Shown: positions 8,140-17,253, numbered from the stretch's first letter. The stretch is 64,000 bases of DNA from JACDAN01 sp963847235 (GCA_963847235.1 CAWJYU010000017.1:62001-126000); one strand, 5' to 3'. Notes: generated by a model not told the origin, from the letters alone. A program made the numbers and translations.

Positions 8140-9494
8140 CTTCCGAGCGCCTGCTCGGCGGCGGCCTTCACTCCCTCGCCCCAGGTTGGGAACGCGTGGT
8201 GCATGTGCGCCAGGTCGTCGACGGTCGCGCCCATCTTCAGCGCGAGCGCCAGGCCCTGGACCACGTCGCTCGCGTTGCGCGTGACCACGTGGAGGCCGAG
8301 CACGCGGCGCGATTCTCGCTCCCAGACGAGCTTGTAGAGCCCGTGCTTCGTGTTCGTGTACGACGCGCGCTGGACGTACTTGATCGGGTGGATCGCGGTC
8401 TCGACGTCGAGCCCGTCGTCGCGTGCCTGCTGCTCGGTGAGGCCGACGGCTGCCAGCTCCGGGTCGGTGAAGATCGCCGTCGGGAGCCAGTCGTAGTCCG
8501 CCCGAGCACCGTTCGAACCGAACATGTCGTCCACCGCGACTCGGGCCTCGTACTGCGCGACCGGCGTGAACTGGTACTTGCTCGTCACGTCGCCCGCCGC
8601 CCAGACGCCGTCCACGGACGTGCGTAGGCGGTCGTCGACGACGATCCCCCCGCGCTCGTGCTCGATTCCGGCCCGGTCGAGCTCGAGCTCCTCGAGGTTC
8701 GGCGCGCGTCCGGACGCAAGCAGGATCTGCTCGACCTGCAGCTCGTCGCCTCCCACGGTTGCGACGATCGCGCCGCCCTCGCGCCGGACCCGCTCCACGG
8801 TCGTGCCAGTCCGTATGACGATGCCCTCGTCCTCGAGCGCGGCCGTCAACTGCTCGGCCGCGTCCGCGTCCGACCTCGGCGAGATCCGGTCGGCGCCCTG
8901 GACGACCGTTACCTTCGAGCCGAAGCGCGAGAAGGTCTGCGCCAGCTCGAGCCCGACGGGCCCGCCGCCGACGACCAGCATCGACTCGGGGAGCTCGGTC
9001 AGCTCGAGCGCGGAGACGTGGTCGAGCCAGCCGGTCTCGTCGAGGCCCTCGATCGGCGGCACAGCCGTGCGCGACCCGGTCGCGACCAGGACGCGCTCGG
9101 CCGACAGCCGAGTCCCGTTCACCTGGATCGTCTGCGGGTCGACGAAGGCGCCGGTGCCGTCGAAGGTCGCATGGCCCGCGCCATGCAGCCGCTCCATCCA
9201 GGTCTCGCCGGAGACGATCAGCGAGTCCTTCCGCGCCTTCACCTTCGCCAGGTTGGCGCGCGCCGGACCGACCTCGATGCCGAGCGGCTCCGCCAGGTTC
9301 TCGATGTCGTGAGCGAGCTCGGCGGCGACGAGGTACGCCTTCGTCGGCTTGCAGGCGACGTTCGGGCAGCTGCCGCCCCAGCGCGTGTTCTCGATCAACG
9401 CCACGCGCGCGCCGTGCTCCTTCGCCGCCTTGTTGGCGCCGTCCCTGGCGCCCGACCCCGAGCCGAGGACGATCAGGTCGAACTGCTCGCTCAT
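8136..9494 (-). CDS. FAD-dependent pyridine nucleotide-disulfide oxidoreductase
   Basis: Class I flavin disulfide reductase of the dihydrolipoamide dehydrogenase/mercuric reductase group, about 452 aa. It shows the FAD-binding GSGSGARDGANKAA, the redox pair in GGSCPNVACKPTK (C-x4-C), a second Rossmann motif VVGGGPVGLE, the FAD motif VWAAGDVT and the C-terminal dimer motif HMHHAFPTWGEG. The substrate cannot be read: there is no N-terminal HMA domain as in MerA and no lipoyl context. The ATG at 9494 fits the family's usual start. It is divergent to the LysE-type gene. Confidence 0.88.
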   Translation of the reverse strand: MSEQFDLIVLGSGSGARDGANKAAKEHGARVALIENTRWGGSCPNVACKPTKAYLVAAELAHDIENLAEPLGIEVGPARANLAKVKARKDSLIVSGETWMERLHGAGHATFDGTGAFVDPQTIQVNGTRLSAERVLVATGSRTAVPPIEGLDETGWLDHVSALELTELPESMLVVGGGPVGLELAQTFSRFGSKVTVVQGADRISPRSDADAAEQLTAALEDEGIVIRTGTTVERVRREGGAIVATVGGDELQVEQILLASGRAPNLEELELDRAGIEHERGGIVVDDRLRTSVDGVWAAGDVTSKYQFTPVAQYEARVAVDDMFGSNGARADYDWLPTAIFTDPELAAVGLTEQQARDDGLDVETAIHPIKYVQRASYTNTKHGLYKLVWERESRRVLGLHVVTRNASDVVQGLALALKMGATVDDLAHMHHAFPTWGEGVKAAAEQALGS

Positions 9495-9521
9495 TGCATG
9501 CCTCCGCGGTAGGTTCGGTGC

Positions 9522-10130
9522 GTGGACATCCTCGCGTTCCTCGGTATCTCCGCGCTCGTGATCGTCACGCCCGGACAGGACACGGCGCTTGCGATCCGGA
9601 ACTCGCTGCTCGGCGGGCGGCGGGGCGGAGTCTTCACGGCGCTCGGCGTCTCGACCGGACAGGCCGTGTGGGCGCTCGCGACGAGCGTCGGGCTCGCGGC
9701 GCTGATCGTCGCCTTCGAGCCCGCGTTCGTGGCCCTGAAGCTCGCCGGCGCCGCCTTTCTCGTCTACCTCGGCGCCCAGGCGCTGCTCGCTGCGATCCGA
9801 GGGACGCACGTGGAGCGCCGTGAGGCCGGCGGGCCGCTCACCTCGGGCGTCGCGTTCCGCCAGGGGATCCTCAGCAACCTGGGGAACCCGAAGATGGCGG
9901 TCTTCTTCACGAGCCTGCTGCCGCAGTTCGGCGCCGAGTCGTTCGGCGGCCTGCTCGCGCTCGGGCTCGTCTTCTGCACGATGACCTTCGTGTGGCTCAG
10001 CGGCTACGCGTTCGTTGTGGCGCGGGTCGGCGACGTTCTCCGCCGGCCGGTGGTGCGGCGGTTCTTCGACGCGGTGCTCGGAACCGTCCTCGTCGCCCTC
10101 GGGTTCCGGCTCGCGGCCGAACGCCGCTAG
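9522..10130 (+). CDS. LysE/RhtB family amino-acid exporter
   Basis: Integral membrane exporter, 202 aa, six predicted hydrophobic segments. The family signature appears at the N-terminus: ALVIVTPGQDTALAIRNSL, with the PGxD motif after the first helix, then GNPKMAVFF after residue 120. Amino acids or their analogues are the family substrates. The exact one is unknown. Its TAG shares the G of the following GTG start at 10130. Confidence 0.88.
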   Translation: MDILAFLGISALVIVTPGQDTALAIRNSLLGGRRGGVFTALGVSTGQAVWALATSVGLAALIVAFEPAFVALKLAGAAFLVYLGAQALLAAIRGTHVERREAGGPLTSGVAFRQGILSNLGNPKMAVFFTSLLPQFGAESFGGLLALGLVFCTMTFVWLSGYAFVVARVGDVLRRPVVRRFFDAVLGTVLVALGFRLAAERR

Positions 10131-11170
10131 TGATCGAGCAGCGGTTCGGCGAGAGCACGCCGCTCTCCATCGGCGTCGAGGAGGAGGTCATGCTCCTCGA
10201 TGCCCAGTCGCTTGCGCCGGTCGGCGCGATCCGAGAGCTCCTGGCGGAGACGGACGGGCTCGACCTGCCGGGCACGCTGAAGACGGAGCTCCACGCGTCC
10301 GTCGTCGAGCTGAACACCGAGGTTTGCGCGTCGGTGGACGAGGCGGTCGCGGCGATCGGCGTCCTGCGTGCTCGTACGTCGGAGGCGCTCGGGGAGCTCG
10401 GCCTCGTGATGGCGGCTGCCGGCTCACACCCCTTCGCCGAGCCCGAGGACCTGCCGATCACGGACGAGAAGCGCTACCAGGAGATGGTCGGCTACGCCGG
10501 CGTGACGGCACGCAGACAAGGCGTGAACGGCCTGCACGTCCACCTCGGGATGCCGGGTCCCGACGAGTGCATGAGCGCGCTCGAGACGCTGCTGCCCTGG
10601 ATGCCGTTCGTCCTTGCGGTATCGGCGAACTCGCCGTTCATGTCGGGCCGGGCAACCGGTCTCGCCTCGAACCGGGCGGAGATCCTCGCGCAGCTGCCGC
10701 GGAGCGGCGCGCCGCCGGTGTTCGACGGTTACGCCGAGTGGGAGCGATGGATCGAGGGGCTCGTAGCCACGGGTCTGATGAAGGAGTACACGCAGGTCTG
10801 GTGGGACATCAGGCCCCATCCGAAGTTCGGCACGCTCGAGATCCGCATGCCCGACCAGCCGACCGGACTCGACCGGACGGCCGGCTTCGTCGCGCTCCTG
10901 CGGGATCTCTGCGAGTGGGCGCTCGAGCAGCCCGCCGCGGAGCCGGCCGACCGCGGGATCTACCAGCAGAACAGGTGGGCGGCGGCGCGGTACGGGCCAG
11001 ACGCCGAGTTGATCCACGACGGGCGTCTCGTCCGGGTGCGCGATCTCTACGAGGAGCTTCCGGTCGAGACCTCGCTCGACCCGGAGCTCTCCGAGGGCGC
11101 GCTGCAGCTCGCTCAGGGCGATGCCGGCGCAGCCTGCGCCGATATCGTGCGCCGCACATGGCCGTCGTAA
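10130..11170 (+). CDS. Carboxylate-amine ligase, YbdK/GCS2 family
   Basis: ATP-dependent glutamate-cysteine ligase type 2 family enzyme, 346 aa. Signatures are the start IGVEEEVMLLD (ATP/Mg site), NGLHVHLGMP (His pair), a central NSPFMSGRATGLASNR and WWDIRPHPKFGTLEIRMPD. YbdK homologues have weak gamma-glutamylcysteine synthetase activity. The physiological product is unknown. A role in thiol metabolism would suit the SigR/RsrA pair nearby, but that is inference. GTG start overlaps the LysE-type stop. Confidence 0.88.
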   Translation: MIEQRFGESTPLSIGVEEEVMLLDAQSLAPVGAIRELLAETDGLDLPGTLKTELHASVVELNTEVCASVDEAVAAIGVLRARTSEALGELGLVMAAAGSHPFAEPEDLPITDEKRYQEMVGYAGVTARRQGVNGLHVHLGMPGPDECMSALETLLPWMPFVLAVSANSPFMSGRATGLASNRAEILAQLPRSGAPPVFDGYAEWERWIEGLVATGLMKEYTQVWWDIRPHPKFGTLEIRMPDQPTGLDRTAGFVALLRDLCEWALEQPAAEPADRGIYQQNRWAAARYGPDAELIHDGRLVRVRDLYEELPVETSLDPELSEGALQLAQGDAGAACADIVRRTWPS

Positions 11171-11379
11171 AGGAGACGATCGAGGTCAGCGGCATCCGCT
11201 GCGAGCGGTGCGTGAACCGTCTCGCGGCCGCGCTCCGCGGTCACGAGGGCCTCGAGTTCGCGACCGCGAACCTGATGGGTCAGGTCGTGCTCGAGTGGGA
11301 CGACGAGCGGACGAGCCGTGAGGACATCGTCGACGCCATGGCAGGCGCCGGCTTCAAGCAGCAGCCGGCTTCGGTCTAG
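11158..11379 (+). CDS. Heavy-metal-associated (HMA) domain protein, copper-chaperone-like
   Basis: Small 73-aa ferredoxin-like metal-binding protein. The metal loop reads GIRCERC (C-x2-C, residues 14-17), where most copper chaperones have MxCxxC; here Ile-Arg replaces Met-x. It overlaps the ligase gene by 13 bp and converges with the next gene on a 4-bp stop overlap. No P-type ATPase is visible in the window to receive the metal. Confidence 0.85.
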   Translation: MAVVKETIEVSGIRCERCVNRLAAALRGHEGLEFATANLMGQVVLEWDDERTSREDIVDAMAGAGFKQQPASV

Positions 11380-11780
11380 CGCCGGTCTTCCGGAACGTCC
11401 GAGAGCCGGTCGCCGAGGAGCGCCGGCGACTCGTCCGGCATCCCGTCGGTCGATTCGGCCGTTCCCTCACGGATCTGGGCCCGCTCTTCGGTCGCCGTCT
11501 CGCCGCCTGCGGTCTCGGACGTGTCGCCGAGCCCGTAGTGCCGCGCGACGGTCTCGCGGTCGAAGCCGTCGTCTACCTTCGGGGACTCGCCGATCAACTC
11601 GCCGGAGAGCGTCGTTCTGACTTCCTTGGCGTCGTCGTCGACGTCCACGGACGACTTCGGGACCGCGTAGCGATGCTTGCGAAGCGTCCCGTGCTCGACG
11701 ATGACGAAGTCGTCCTGCTGGTCGACGACGGTGCCCCAACGCTTGTCGTCGACCACGGTGATGAGGTCATATCCATTCAT
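11376..11780 (-). CDS. PRC-barrel-like / DUF2171-like protein
   Basis: 134 aa. The N-terminal 70 residues (DLITVVDDKRWGTVVDQQDDFVIV...) form a small beta-rich domain like PRC-barrel/DUF2171 proteins. The rest is polar and probably disordered (Thr/Glu/Gly-rich). There is no signal peptide or membrane segment. The gene is divergent from the sigma factor, and the 79-bp gap contains the SigR-type promoter. Function is unknown. Confidence 0.6.
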   Translation of the reverse strand: MNGYDLITVVDDKRWGTVVDQQDDFVIVEHGTLRKHRYAVPKSSVDVDDDAKEVRTTLSGELIGESPKVDDGFDRETVARHYGLGDTSETAGGETATEERAQIREGTAESTDGMPDESPALLGDRLSDVPEDRR

Positions 11781-11796
11781 GGACCGGGCTGTACCC

Positions 11797-11822
11797 GGAA
11801 TAGCGGACCCCGAATCTCCGTT
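11797..11822 (+). promoter_or_regulatory. SigR-type promoter, GGAAT-N18-GTT
   Basis: GGAAT at 11797-11801, an 18-nt spacer, then GTT at 11820-11822. This matches the consensus known for Streptomyces SigR and mycobacterial SigH promoters. It lies 38 bp before the sigma gene at 11860, which encodes a SigR-like factor, so positive autoregulation is the natural reading. Confidence 0.7.
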
Positions 11823-11859
11823 CTCCTAGCTGGGAAACACGGCTGCTACGGTCGAGTCG

Positions 11860-12447
11860 ATGAGTGAAGCCTCGGAAGGCTCGGCCCGGCAGCTTGCAAC
11901 GGACGCGCGCGATCGCGTGCGATTCGAAGAGGAGGCTCTCGACCTGTCAGACCAGGTGTACGGCGTTGCCCGACGGCTCGTCGGCTCGCGCGAGGAGGCG
12001 GAGGACCTCGTCCAGGAGACGTACGCGCGGGCCTTCCGAAGCTGGCGGTCGTTCCAGCCGGGCACCAACCTGCGGGCCTGGCTCTTCCGGATCCTCACCA
12101 ACCTGAACATCGACCGCGGGCGGAAGGTGCAGCGCACGCCGGATCTCCAGCCGCTCGAGGAGAGCGACTATTTCCTCTACAACAAGCTCGAGGAGACGTC
12201 GTCGGACGGGCCTCCCGCCGAGCGCCGTGTCGTCGAGCGGTTGTCGCAGAATGACGCCGTGACCGCGCTGGCGGATCTCCCGCACGACTTCCGGGACGTC
12301 GTCCTGCTGGTCGACCTTGCCGACTTCACCTACAGCGACGCCGCACAGATCCTCGACATTCCGATCGGGACCGTGATGTCGCGACTGCATCGAGGGCGGC
12401 GCATGCTCAAGGGCTCGCTCGCGGCCACGGCCGCCGACGAATCGTGA
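11860..12447 (+). CDS. ECF RNA polymerase sigma factor, SigR/SigH-like
   Basis: Group IV sigma factor of 195 aa directing RNA polymerase to oxidative/thiol stress promoters. Region 2 (SDQVYGVARRLVGSREEAEDLVQETYARAFRSW...AWLFRILTN) and region 4 (LPHDFRDVVLLVDLADFTYSDAAQIL, then IGTVMSRLHRGRR) are complete. The region 2-4 linker is acidic, as in SigR. It is followed, with stop/start overlap at 12447, by a zinc-binding anti-sigma gene, and preceded by a SigR consensus promoter. Confidence 0.92.
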   Translation: MSEASEGSARQLATDARDRVRFEEEALDLSDQVYGVARRLVGSREEAEDLVQETYARAFRSWRSFQPGTNLRAWLFRILTNLNIDRGRKVQRTPDLQPLEESDYFLYNKLEETSSDGPPAERRVVERLSQNDAVTALADLPHDFRDVVLLVDLADFTYSDAAQILDIPIGTVMSRLHRGRRMLKGSLAATAADES

Positions 12448-12686
12448 TGTCCGGTTTCGCCTTCGACCCGTGCGACAAGTGCGAGCAGATGATGCAGCCG
12501 TTCCTGGATCGCGTGCTCACCGACGTGGAGATTCGGGAAGCCGAGGTCCATCTGGACGGCTGCGAGTACTGCCGGAAGCGGTACCGCTTCGAGGTCGAGT
12601 TCCGGACCTTCGTCCGGCAGGCGGTGGCTGAGCCGATGTCGCCGGAGCTGAAGGCGAAGCTCCGCGCGCTGCGAACGCCGCTTTAA
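12447..12686 (+). CDS. Zinc-binding anti-sigma factor, RsrA-like
   Basis: 79-aa ZAS-domain protein expected to bind and silence the adjacent sigma factor until thiol oxidation releases zinc. The ZAS motif HLDGCEYC (H-x3-C-x2-C) lies at about residues 35-42. Two more cysteines, PCDKC at 9-12, correspond to the N-terminal redox cysteine of RsrA. No membrane segment. It overlaps the sigma stop codon, giving tight coupling. Confidence 0.9.
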   Translation: MSGFAFDPCDKCEQMMQPFLDRVLTDVEIREAEVHLDGCEYCRKRYRFEVEFRTFVRQAVAEPMSPELKAKLRALRTPL

Positions 12687-12744
12687 CTCAGCGGCCGCGG
12701 CGGCCCGACGATCACGACGTCCTCGCGCGGCCGCATGAACGCGT

Positions 12745-13269
12745 TCATTCTGCTGGCCCTCCTCTCAACCTGCGAGGGATCTCATCGGCAAGATCGACGT
12801 CACCTGGAGACCCGAGGTCGTCGCAGGGAATCAGGACAGGATCGAGCGCGCGGGCGCCCTCGTCCGGGATCCGGTTCCAGGCGGGGCGCGCCAGGACGAC
12901 GGGGTGCCCGCGATCGCCGTCGTAGGACGCGGCGACGACGTCCCCGGCGCCGTCACGCCAGGCGGCGACGACGCGGTCGACGGCGGCAGGGGAGAGATCG
13001 GGCCCGTCGGCGAGGACGACGACTGCCGCCTCGACATCCCCGCCCAGGGCGGCGAGGCCGCAGCGCAGCGAGGCGCCGGGGCCGCGGTCCCAGTCCGGGC
13101 ATTGGACGACGCGGGCATCGGTCTCCAGCGGATGGGCGCCGGCCACGACGAGGATGTCGGCCACGGAGCTGTCCCGGACCCGGCGCAGGACCTCCGGCAG
13201 GAGCAGTGCCTGCTTCGGGCCGCCGAATCTCGACGCCGCACCTGCTGCAAGGACGACTGCTGTGACCAT
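12745..13269 (-). CDS. Molybdenum cofactor nucleotidyltransferase, MocA/MobA-like
   Basis: 174-aa NTP transferase that would attach CMP or GMP to molybdopterin. The N-terminal motif VLAAGAASRFGGPK matches the nucleotide-binding LAAGxSxRxGxxK, followed by GPGASLRCGL and VVVLADGPDLSP (metal Asp). It closes the molybdenum hydroxylase operon at 13.4-18.8 kb, where MocA-type enzymes make the MCD cofactor. Xanthine-dehydrogenase-family enzymes use MCD, which makes CTP the likelier substrate. ATG at 13269. Confidence 0.82.
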   Translation of the reverse strand: MVTAVVLAAGAASRFGGPKQALLLPEVLRRVRDSSVADILVVAGAHPLETDARVVQCPDWDRGPGASLRCGLAALGGDVEAAVVVLADGPDLSPAAVDRVVAAWRDGAGDVVAASYDGDRGHPVVLARPAWNRIPDEGARALDPVLIPCDDLGSPGDVDLADEIPRRLRGGPAE

Positions 13270-13385
13270 CCGATGATTGTCCCGCCGGGACAGGCCCCGG
13301 TGTCGGACCCCGAAACGTGTCAAGACCAGAATGCGCCGAAAGTGTGACAACGGGAGGCCGGCCGTGCCGGGCCTAGGGCTCGCCC

Positions 13386-14014
13386 TCAGGCGCCGGAAAC
13401 GGCGGTGCTCTTGATCACGATTCGCTCCGTCGGTGCCTCGGTCTGCGGATTTCCGAGCTTGCCGATCTTCTCGACGACGTCCATGCCCTCGACGACCTTC
13501 CCCACGACGGCGTAGTCGGGCGGCAGGTTCGCATTGTTCGCGGTCACGATGAAGAATTGGCTACCCCCGGTGCCCGGCTGCTCGAACTGCGACTTCGCCA
13601 TGGCGACGACGCCCTTCGTATACGCCGTGTCGGGCTTGGGCGCATCGATCGTCGTGTACCCGGAGCCTCCGTTGCCCGTGGCGGTCGGGTCGCCGCCCTG
13701 AATGATGAAGCCGGGCACGATCCGGTGGAACCGCGTGTTGTCGAAGAACCCGTCGCCGGCGAGGTCGACCATCGAGTCGCCGTTGCAGGGGGCGCTGCGC
13801 GGGTCGATCTCCACGGTGAACTCGCCGTGCGAGGTGACGAACTCGATCCTTGGCTTGGACGTCGGGATCGAGCGGCTGGATGTCCGGCGCGTTGGACGGA
13901 TCCTGGATCTCGACCTCGCACGAGTCGACCACGGGGCCGGGGCCGGAGTCGTCGCCGCCGCAGCTCGCCGCGAGTGCTGACCAGGGCCACGAGCAGCAGG
14001 GCGACGCGCTTCAC
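13386..14014 (-). CDS. Cyclophilin-type peptidyl-prolyl isomerase, exported lipoprotein (two frame breaks)
   Basis: Cis-trans prolyl isomerase. The C-terminal 160 residues are intact: FDNTRFHRIVPGFIIQGGDP, GSQFFIVT and VVGKVVEGMDVV, all cyclophilin hallmarks. Upstream, the protein must be pieced together. MKRVALLLVALV (GTG at 14014) is followed in a shifted frame by CGGDDSGPGP and DSCEVEIQDPSNAPDIQP, then a second shift near 13858. The joined N-terminus looks like a lipoprotein signal. The GTG overlaps the preceding FAD-subunit stop. The 116 bp between this gene and the next downstream gene hold no other gene. Confidence 0.78.
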
Positions 14015-14851
14015 GCTGCGACCTCGTCGAGCGCGCGCCGAATCGAGCGTCCTGGCGATCTCGACCTTGTAGGCGTTCTGTCGAAGCGGCGTCGCCGAAT
14101 CGAGCGCCTGCTCGCCGTCGAGGAGCCACGGGATCGGCGCCAGTCCCGAGGCCGCGATCCGCGTCCCGCCGGCGAGGCGCGCCGTGGCGATGCCGACGAG
14201 CGCGAACGAGAACAGGCGTCTGTCCATGGCCTTGAGGTAGGTGCTGGCCTGCGGCGCCGGCACGTCCAGCTCGAGGATCAGCTCGCCCGGCTCGAGTGCC
14301 GTCATCTCGCGGTCATCATCCGTCGGAAGGCGGTAGAGGTCCGCGAGCGGCAGCTCGCGTCGGTCTGTCAGGAGCGTAGCGTCAAGGGCGAGGAGGGCGG
14401 CGGCAGGATCCGAGGGGTGCGCCGACGCGCACGGCGCGTTCGCGATGACCGCGTGCTCTCGATGCATCCCCTCGCGGGCAAGGCAGCGGTCGCCGCCGTG
14501 GAGCCAGCAGGGGTACTTGAGCCGCCAGTACCAGCAGCGCGTCGCCTGGAGGAGGTTGCCGCCGATCGTGCCCATCGAGCGGATCTGGGGCGACGCCGCG
14601 AGCCGGCAGGCCTCGCGGAGAGCGTGGGGGATCTGCGAGTCGGCCTCGAGCTCCTCGAGAGTCGTCCCGGCGCCGATTCGCGTCCCGTCGATCCCTCGTG
14701 GGACGACGGCGCGGACGTCCACGATCGAGTCCGCGGGGACGATCCCGTCGCGGAGCATCGGCACGAGGTCGGTCCCGCCGGCGAACGGAATCGATCCGTT
14801 GTCGAGCGCAGACCGTGCCGCCTCGAGAGAATCAGGCCGTAGGAGCTCCAA
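14011..14851 (-). CDS. Molybdenum hydroxylase FAD-binding subunit with four-cysteine insert (frame break near 3' end)
   Basis: Medium subunit of a xanthine dehydrogenase/4-hydroxybenzoyl-CoA reductase type enzyme, about 280 aa. FAD motifs are FAGGTDLVPMLRDG and SMGTIGGNL. Unlike CoxM, it carries RCWYW...YPCWL...DRCLA...APCAS: four cysteines, as in the HcrB-type subunits that hold an extra [4Fe-4S] cluster. TTG start at 14851 overlaps the large subunit. The C-terminus needs one shift near 14040 to reach RRALDEVAA and the stop at 14011. Confidence 0.85.
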
Positions 14852-17090
14852 CCTCGTCCCGGCGTCGCTCGCCCGCCTCGCGCAGCGCGCGCAGCATCTC
14901 TTCGCGATTGATCGGCAACGACCTGACGTCCGCGCCGGTCGCGTCACGGATCGCGTTCGCGATCGCTGCCGCGGTCGGGATGATCGGCGGCTCGCCCAGC
15001 CCCTTGGCGCCGAGGTTTGTCAGATGCGCGTCGGGCTCGTCCACGAGATCGGTCACGATCTCTGGGACGTCTGCAATCGTCGGAAGCTTGTAGGCATCGA
15101 GCGTCTGGGTGAGGACCGTCCCGGTTGCCGGGTCGAGCAGCCGCTCCTCGGACAGGGTGTGGCCGATCCCCTGAATGATCCCGCCCTCGACCTGGCTGGA
15201 CGCGCCCAGCGGGTTGATGACGCGGCCGACGTCGTGGATCGCGGCGATCCTGTCGACGCGCACCTCGCCCGTCTCGACGTCTACGGCGACCTCTGCGACC
15301 TGAACGCCGAAGGTCAAGACCCGCATGCCGGTCGGGTTCGGGCCGCGCGAGCCCTTGCCGAGGATCTGGCCGTCCTCGAGCAGGCCGGTGACGTCCTCGA
15401 GCGACCACGACTCCCCGTCGGAGGAGACGATCCGGCCGTCCTCCAGGGAAAGCGATCCTTCCTCGCGGTCGTAGCGCTGCGCCGCGATCTCGAGCAGCTG
15501 CCGCGCGGCGTCGGCTGCGGCGGCGCGGACCGCCGGCCCCATGGAGGGGATGGTCGAGGAGCCTGCGGAGATCGTGGCGTACGGCCCCCGCGCGGTGTCG
15601 CCGAGCGAGACCTCGATCCGGTCGATCGGCAGGCCGAGCTCCTCCGCTGCGATCTGCGCCATCGCCGTCGCGCTTCCGGTCCCGATGTCCTGCATCGCGG
15701 TGACGACGGCGGCTCGGGCGTCGGACCCGACCCGGACCCAGGCGTATGACGGCGGGCCGCCGCCTCCGTACCAGACCTGGCTCGCGAGGCCGACGCCCCG
15801 CTTCCAGGTCGCGTCCGAGCTCGCGCGGACCTCGTCGCGCCTTGCCCAGTGCGGCTGGGCGCGCCGGTAGCACTCGAGCAGGTTCTTGGACGAGAACGGC
15901 CGCTCGTCCATCGCGTCCACCTCCGTGTAGTTGCGCCGGCGGAGCTCGAGCGGGTCGAGGTCGAGCTTCGCGGCGAGCTCGTCCATCAGGCACTCGAGCC
16001 CGAACGTGCCCTCGACGAAGCCGGGAGCGCGGAACGCCTTCATCGGCGGCGTGTTGAGCTTCGCCGCGTACTCGACGGTCCCGACGTTCTCGCAGCCGTA
16101 GAGCATCCGCATCGGGCCGCCGGTCGATGCGAGCCAGCCGCCCCACCCGGTCGAGTTCACGAACTCGCCGTCGAGCGCGGTCAGCGTGCCGTCGGATCGG
16201 GCGCCGGCCCGCAGGCGCTGAATCGTTGCGTTGCGGTTCCCGGCTGCGATGTTCTCCTCCCGGCGGGTGAGCATGCACTTGACCGGGCGGCCGGTCTTGC
16301 GCGCGAGCTCCGCACCGATGTAGGTGTGGTCGTCCGGGCCGTTCTTGGAGCCGAAGCCACCGCCCATGAACTCGCACACGACGCGGACGTTGTCCTCAGG
16401 GAGCTCGAAGTGCTCGGCGACGGCTGACCGGATGCCCCAGACGAACTGCGTGGAGATGTAGACCGTGAGCTTGTCGCGCGCCGTCCACTCGCAGATCGAC
16501 TGGTGGGTCTCCATCGAGTTGTGGAGCACCGTCTGCGTCCGGTACTCGGCTTCGACGACGACGTCCGCCTCCGCGAGACCCCGCTCGACGTCGCCGCGCC
16601 CGTAGCGCGCCGGCTCGGAGACGAGCTCGTTGCGGCGGACCGCCTCGTCCGAGTCGAGCAGCGGCTCGAGCAGCTCCCACTCGACCTCGATCAGCGTCAG
16701 CGCGGCACGCGCGAGGTCGTACGTGTCGGCGGCGACGGCTGCGACCGGCGCGCCCTGGTAGGACGGCTCGTCGGTGAGCGGCTCCACGCCGGTGAGGACG
16801 GCGCGGACGCCGGGGGCCCGCTCCGCCGTGCTCGTTTCGATTCGTCGCACGCGAGCTCTCGCGTGCGGGCTGCGGAGCACGGCGGCGTGGAGCATGCCCG
16901 GGAGCCGGAGATCGGAGGTGTAGCGCGCCTCGCCTCGGGCACGCTGGAGCCCGTCCTGCCGCGGCGCCGGCCGGCCGACGGTGTCGCGCGGGCCGGCGGG
17001 CCACTGCTCGAGGGCGTCCTCGTCCACGACGACCCACTGCTCCGTGTAGCGGCCCTCGACCTCCTTCTCGGTCTTGATCAGCCTTGCCAC
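14832..17090 (-). CDS. Molybdenum hydroxylase large (molybdopterin-binding) subunit
   Basis: Catalytic subunit of a xanthine dehydrogenase superfamily enzyme, 752 aa, GTG start at 17090. Domains: an aldehyde oxidase a/b hammerhead (about 40-150) and the Mo-binding domains. Key stretches are MGGGFGSKN, FRAPGFVEG, QDIGTGSATAMAQ, and KGLGEPP with the catalytic Glu near the C-terminus. The CO-dehydrogenase active-site loop AYxCSFR is absent, so it is not form I CODH. Together with the four-Cys FAD subunit, an aromatic, heterocyclic or aldehyde substrate is likely. Confidence 0.9.
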   Translation of the reverse strand: MARLIKTEKEVEGRYTEQWVVVDEDALEQWPAGPRDTVGRPAPRQDGLQRARGEARYTSDLRLPGMLHAAVLRSPHARARVRRIETSTAERAPGVRAVLTGVEPLTDEPSYQGAPVAAVAADTYDLARAALTLIEVEWELLEPLLDSDEAVRRNELVSEPARYGRGDVERGLAEADVVVEAEYRTQTVLHNSMETHQSICEWTARDKLTVYISTQFVWGIRSAVAEHFELPEDNVRVVCEFMGGGFGSKNGPDDHTYIGAELARKTGRPVKCMLTRREENIAAGNRNATIQRLRAGARSDGTLTALDGEFVNSTGWGGWLASTGGPMRMLYGCENVGTVEYAAKLNTPPMKAFRAPGFVEGTFGLECLMDELAAKLDLDPLELRRRNYTEVDAMDERPFSSKNLLECYRRAQPHWARRDEVRASSDATWKRGVGLASQVWYGGGGPPSYAWVRVGSDARAAVVTAMQDIGTGSATAMAQIAAEELGLPIDRIEVSLGDTARGPYATISAGSSTIPSMGPAVRAAAADAARQLLEIAAQRYDREEGSLSLEDGRIVSSDGESWSLEDVTGLLEDGQILGKGSRGPNPTGMRVLTFGVQVAEVAVDVETGEVRVDRIAAIHDVGRVINPLGASSQVEGGIIQGIGHTLSEERLLDPATGTVLTQTLDAYKLPTIADVPEIVTDLVDEPDAHLTNLGAKGLGEPPIIPTAAAIANAIRDATGADVRSLPINREEMLRALREAGERRRDEVGAPTA

Positions 17091-17110
17091 ATCGGTCCTT
17101 CCAGCCACGT

Positions 17111-17133
17111 CCAGGTGCCTGGCACCAGGACAC
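17111..17133 (+). repeat. Palindromic repeat family 1 (GGTGCCTGGCACC), copy a
   Basis: A 13-bp perfect palindrome GGTGCCTGGCACC (17114-17126) followed by AGGACAC, which would extend the palindrome further if the left arm were intact. It lies in the 163-bp gap between the large and 2Fe-2S subunit genes. A second copy in the same orientation is 100 bp away and a third lies at 59022-59052. Confidence 0.75.
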
Positions 17134-17212
17134 GCGTCTTCCGGCCGAGGGAGTCGGGGGCGGCCCACTCGGCCGGCGGCGCTCGCCACACCGCCGTATC
17201 GCCGTCGGCCGC

Positions 17213-17237
17213 GTCTCGGTGCCAGGCACCAAGACAC
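17213..17237 (+). repeat. Palindromic repeat family 1, copy b
   Basis: Core GGTGCCAGGCACC (17218-17230) with right flank AAGACACGG, matching copy a and the copy at 59022-59052. The alignable unit is about 30 bp: CGTC, 2 nt, the core, then ARGACACG. It lies just upstream of the large-subunit gene. It resembles REP-type intergenic palindromes; no transposase is nearby. Confidence 0.75.
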
Positions 17238-17253
17238 GGCCCGGCGGGACAGG

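Noticed and set aside
13290..13312. GGTGTCGGACCCC stretch as another palindromic repeat copy
   Set aside because: The two arms belong to different families and do not pair well; a single degenerate occurrence is not enough.
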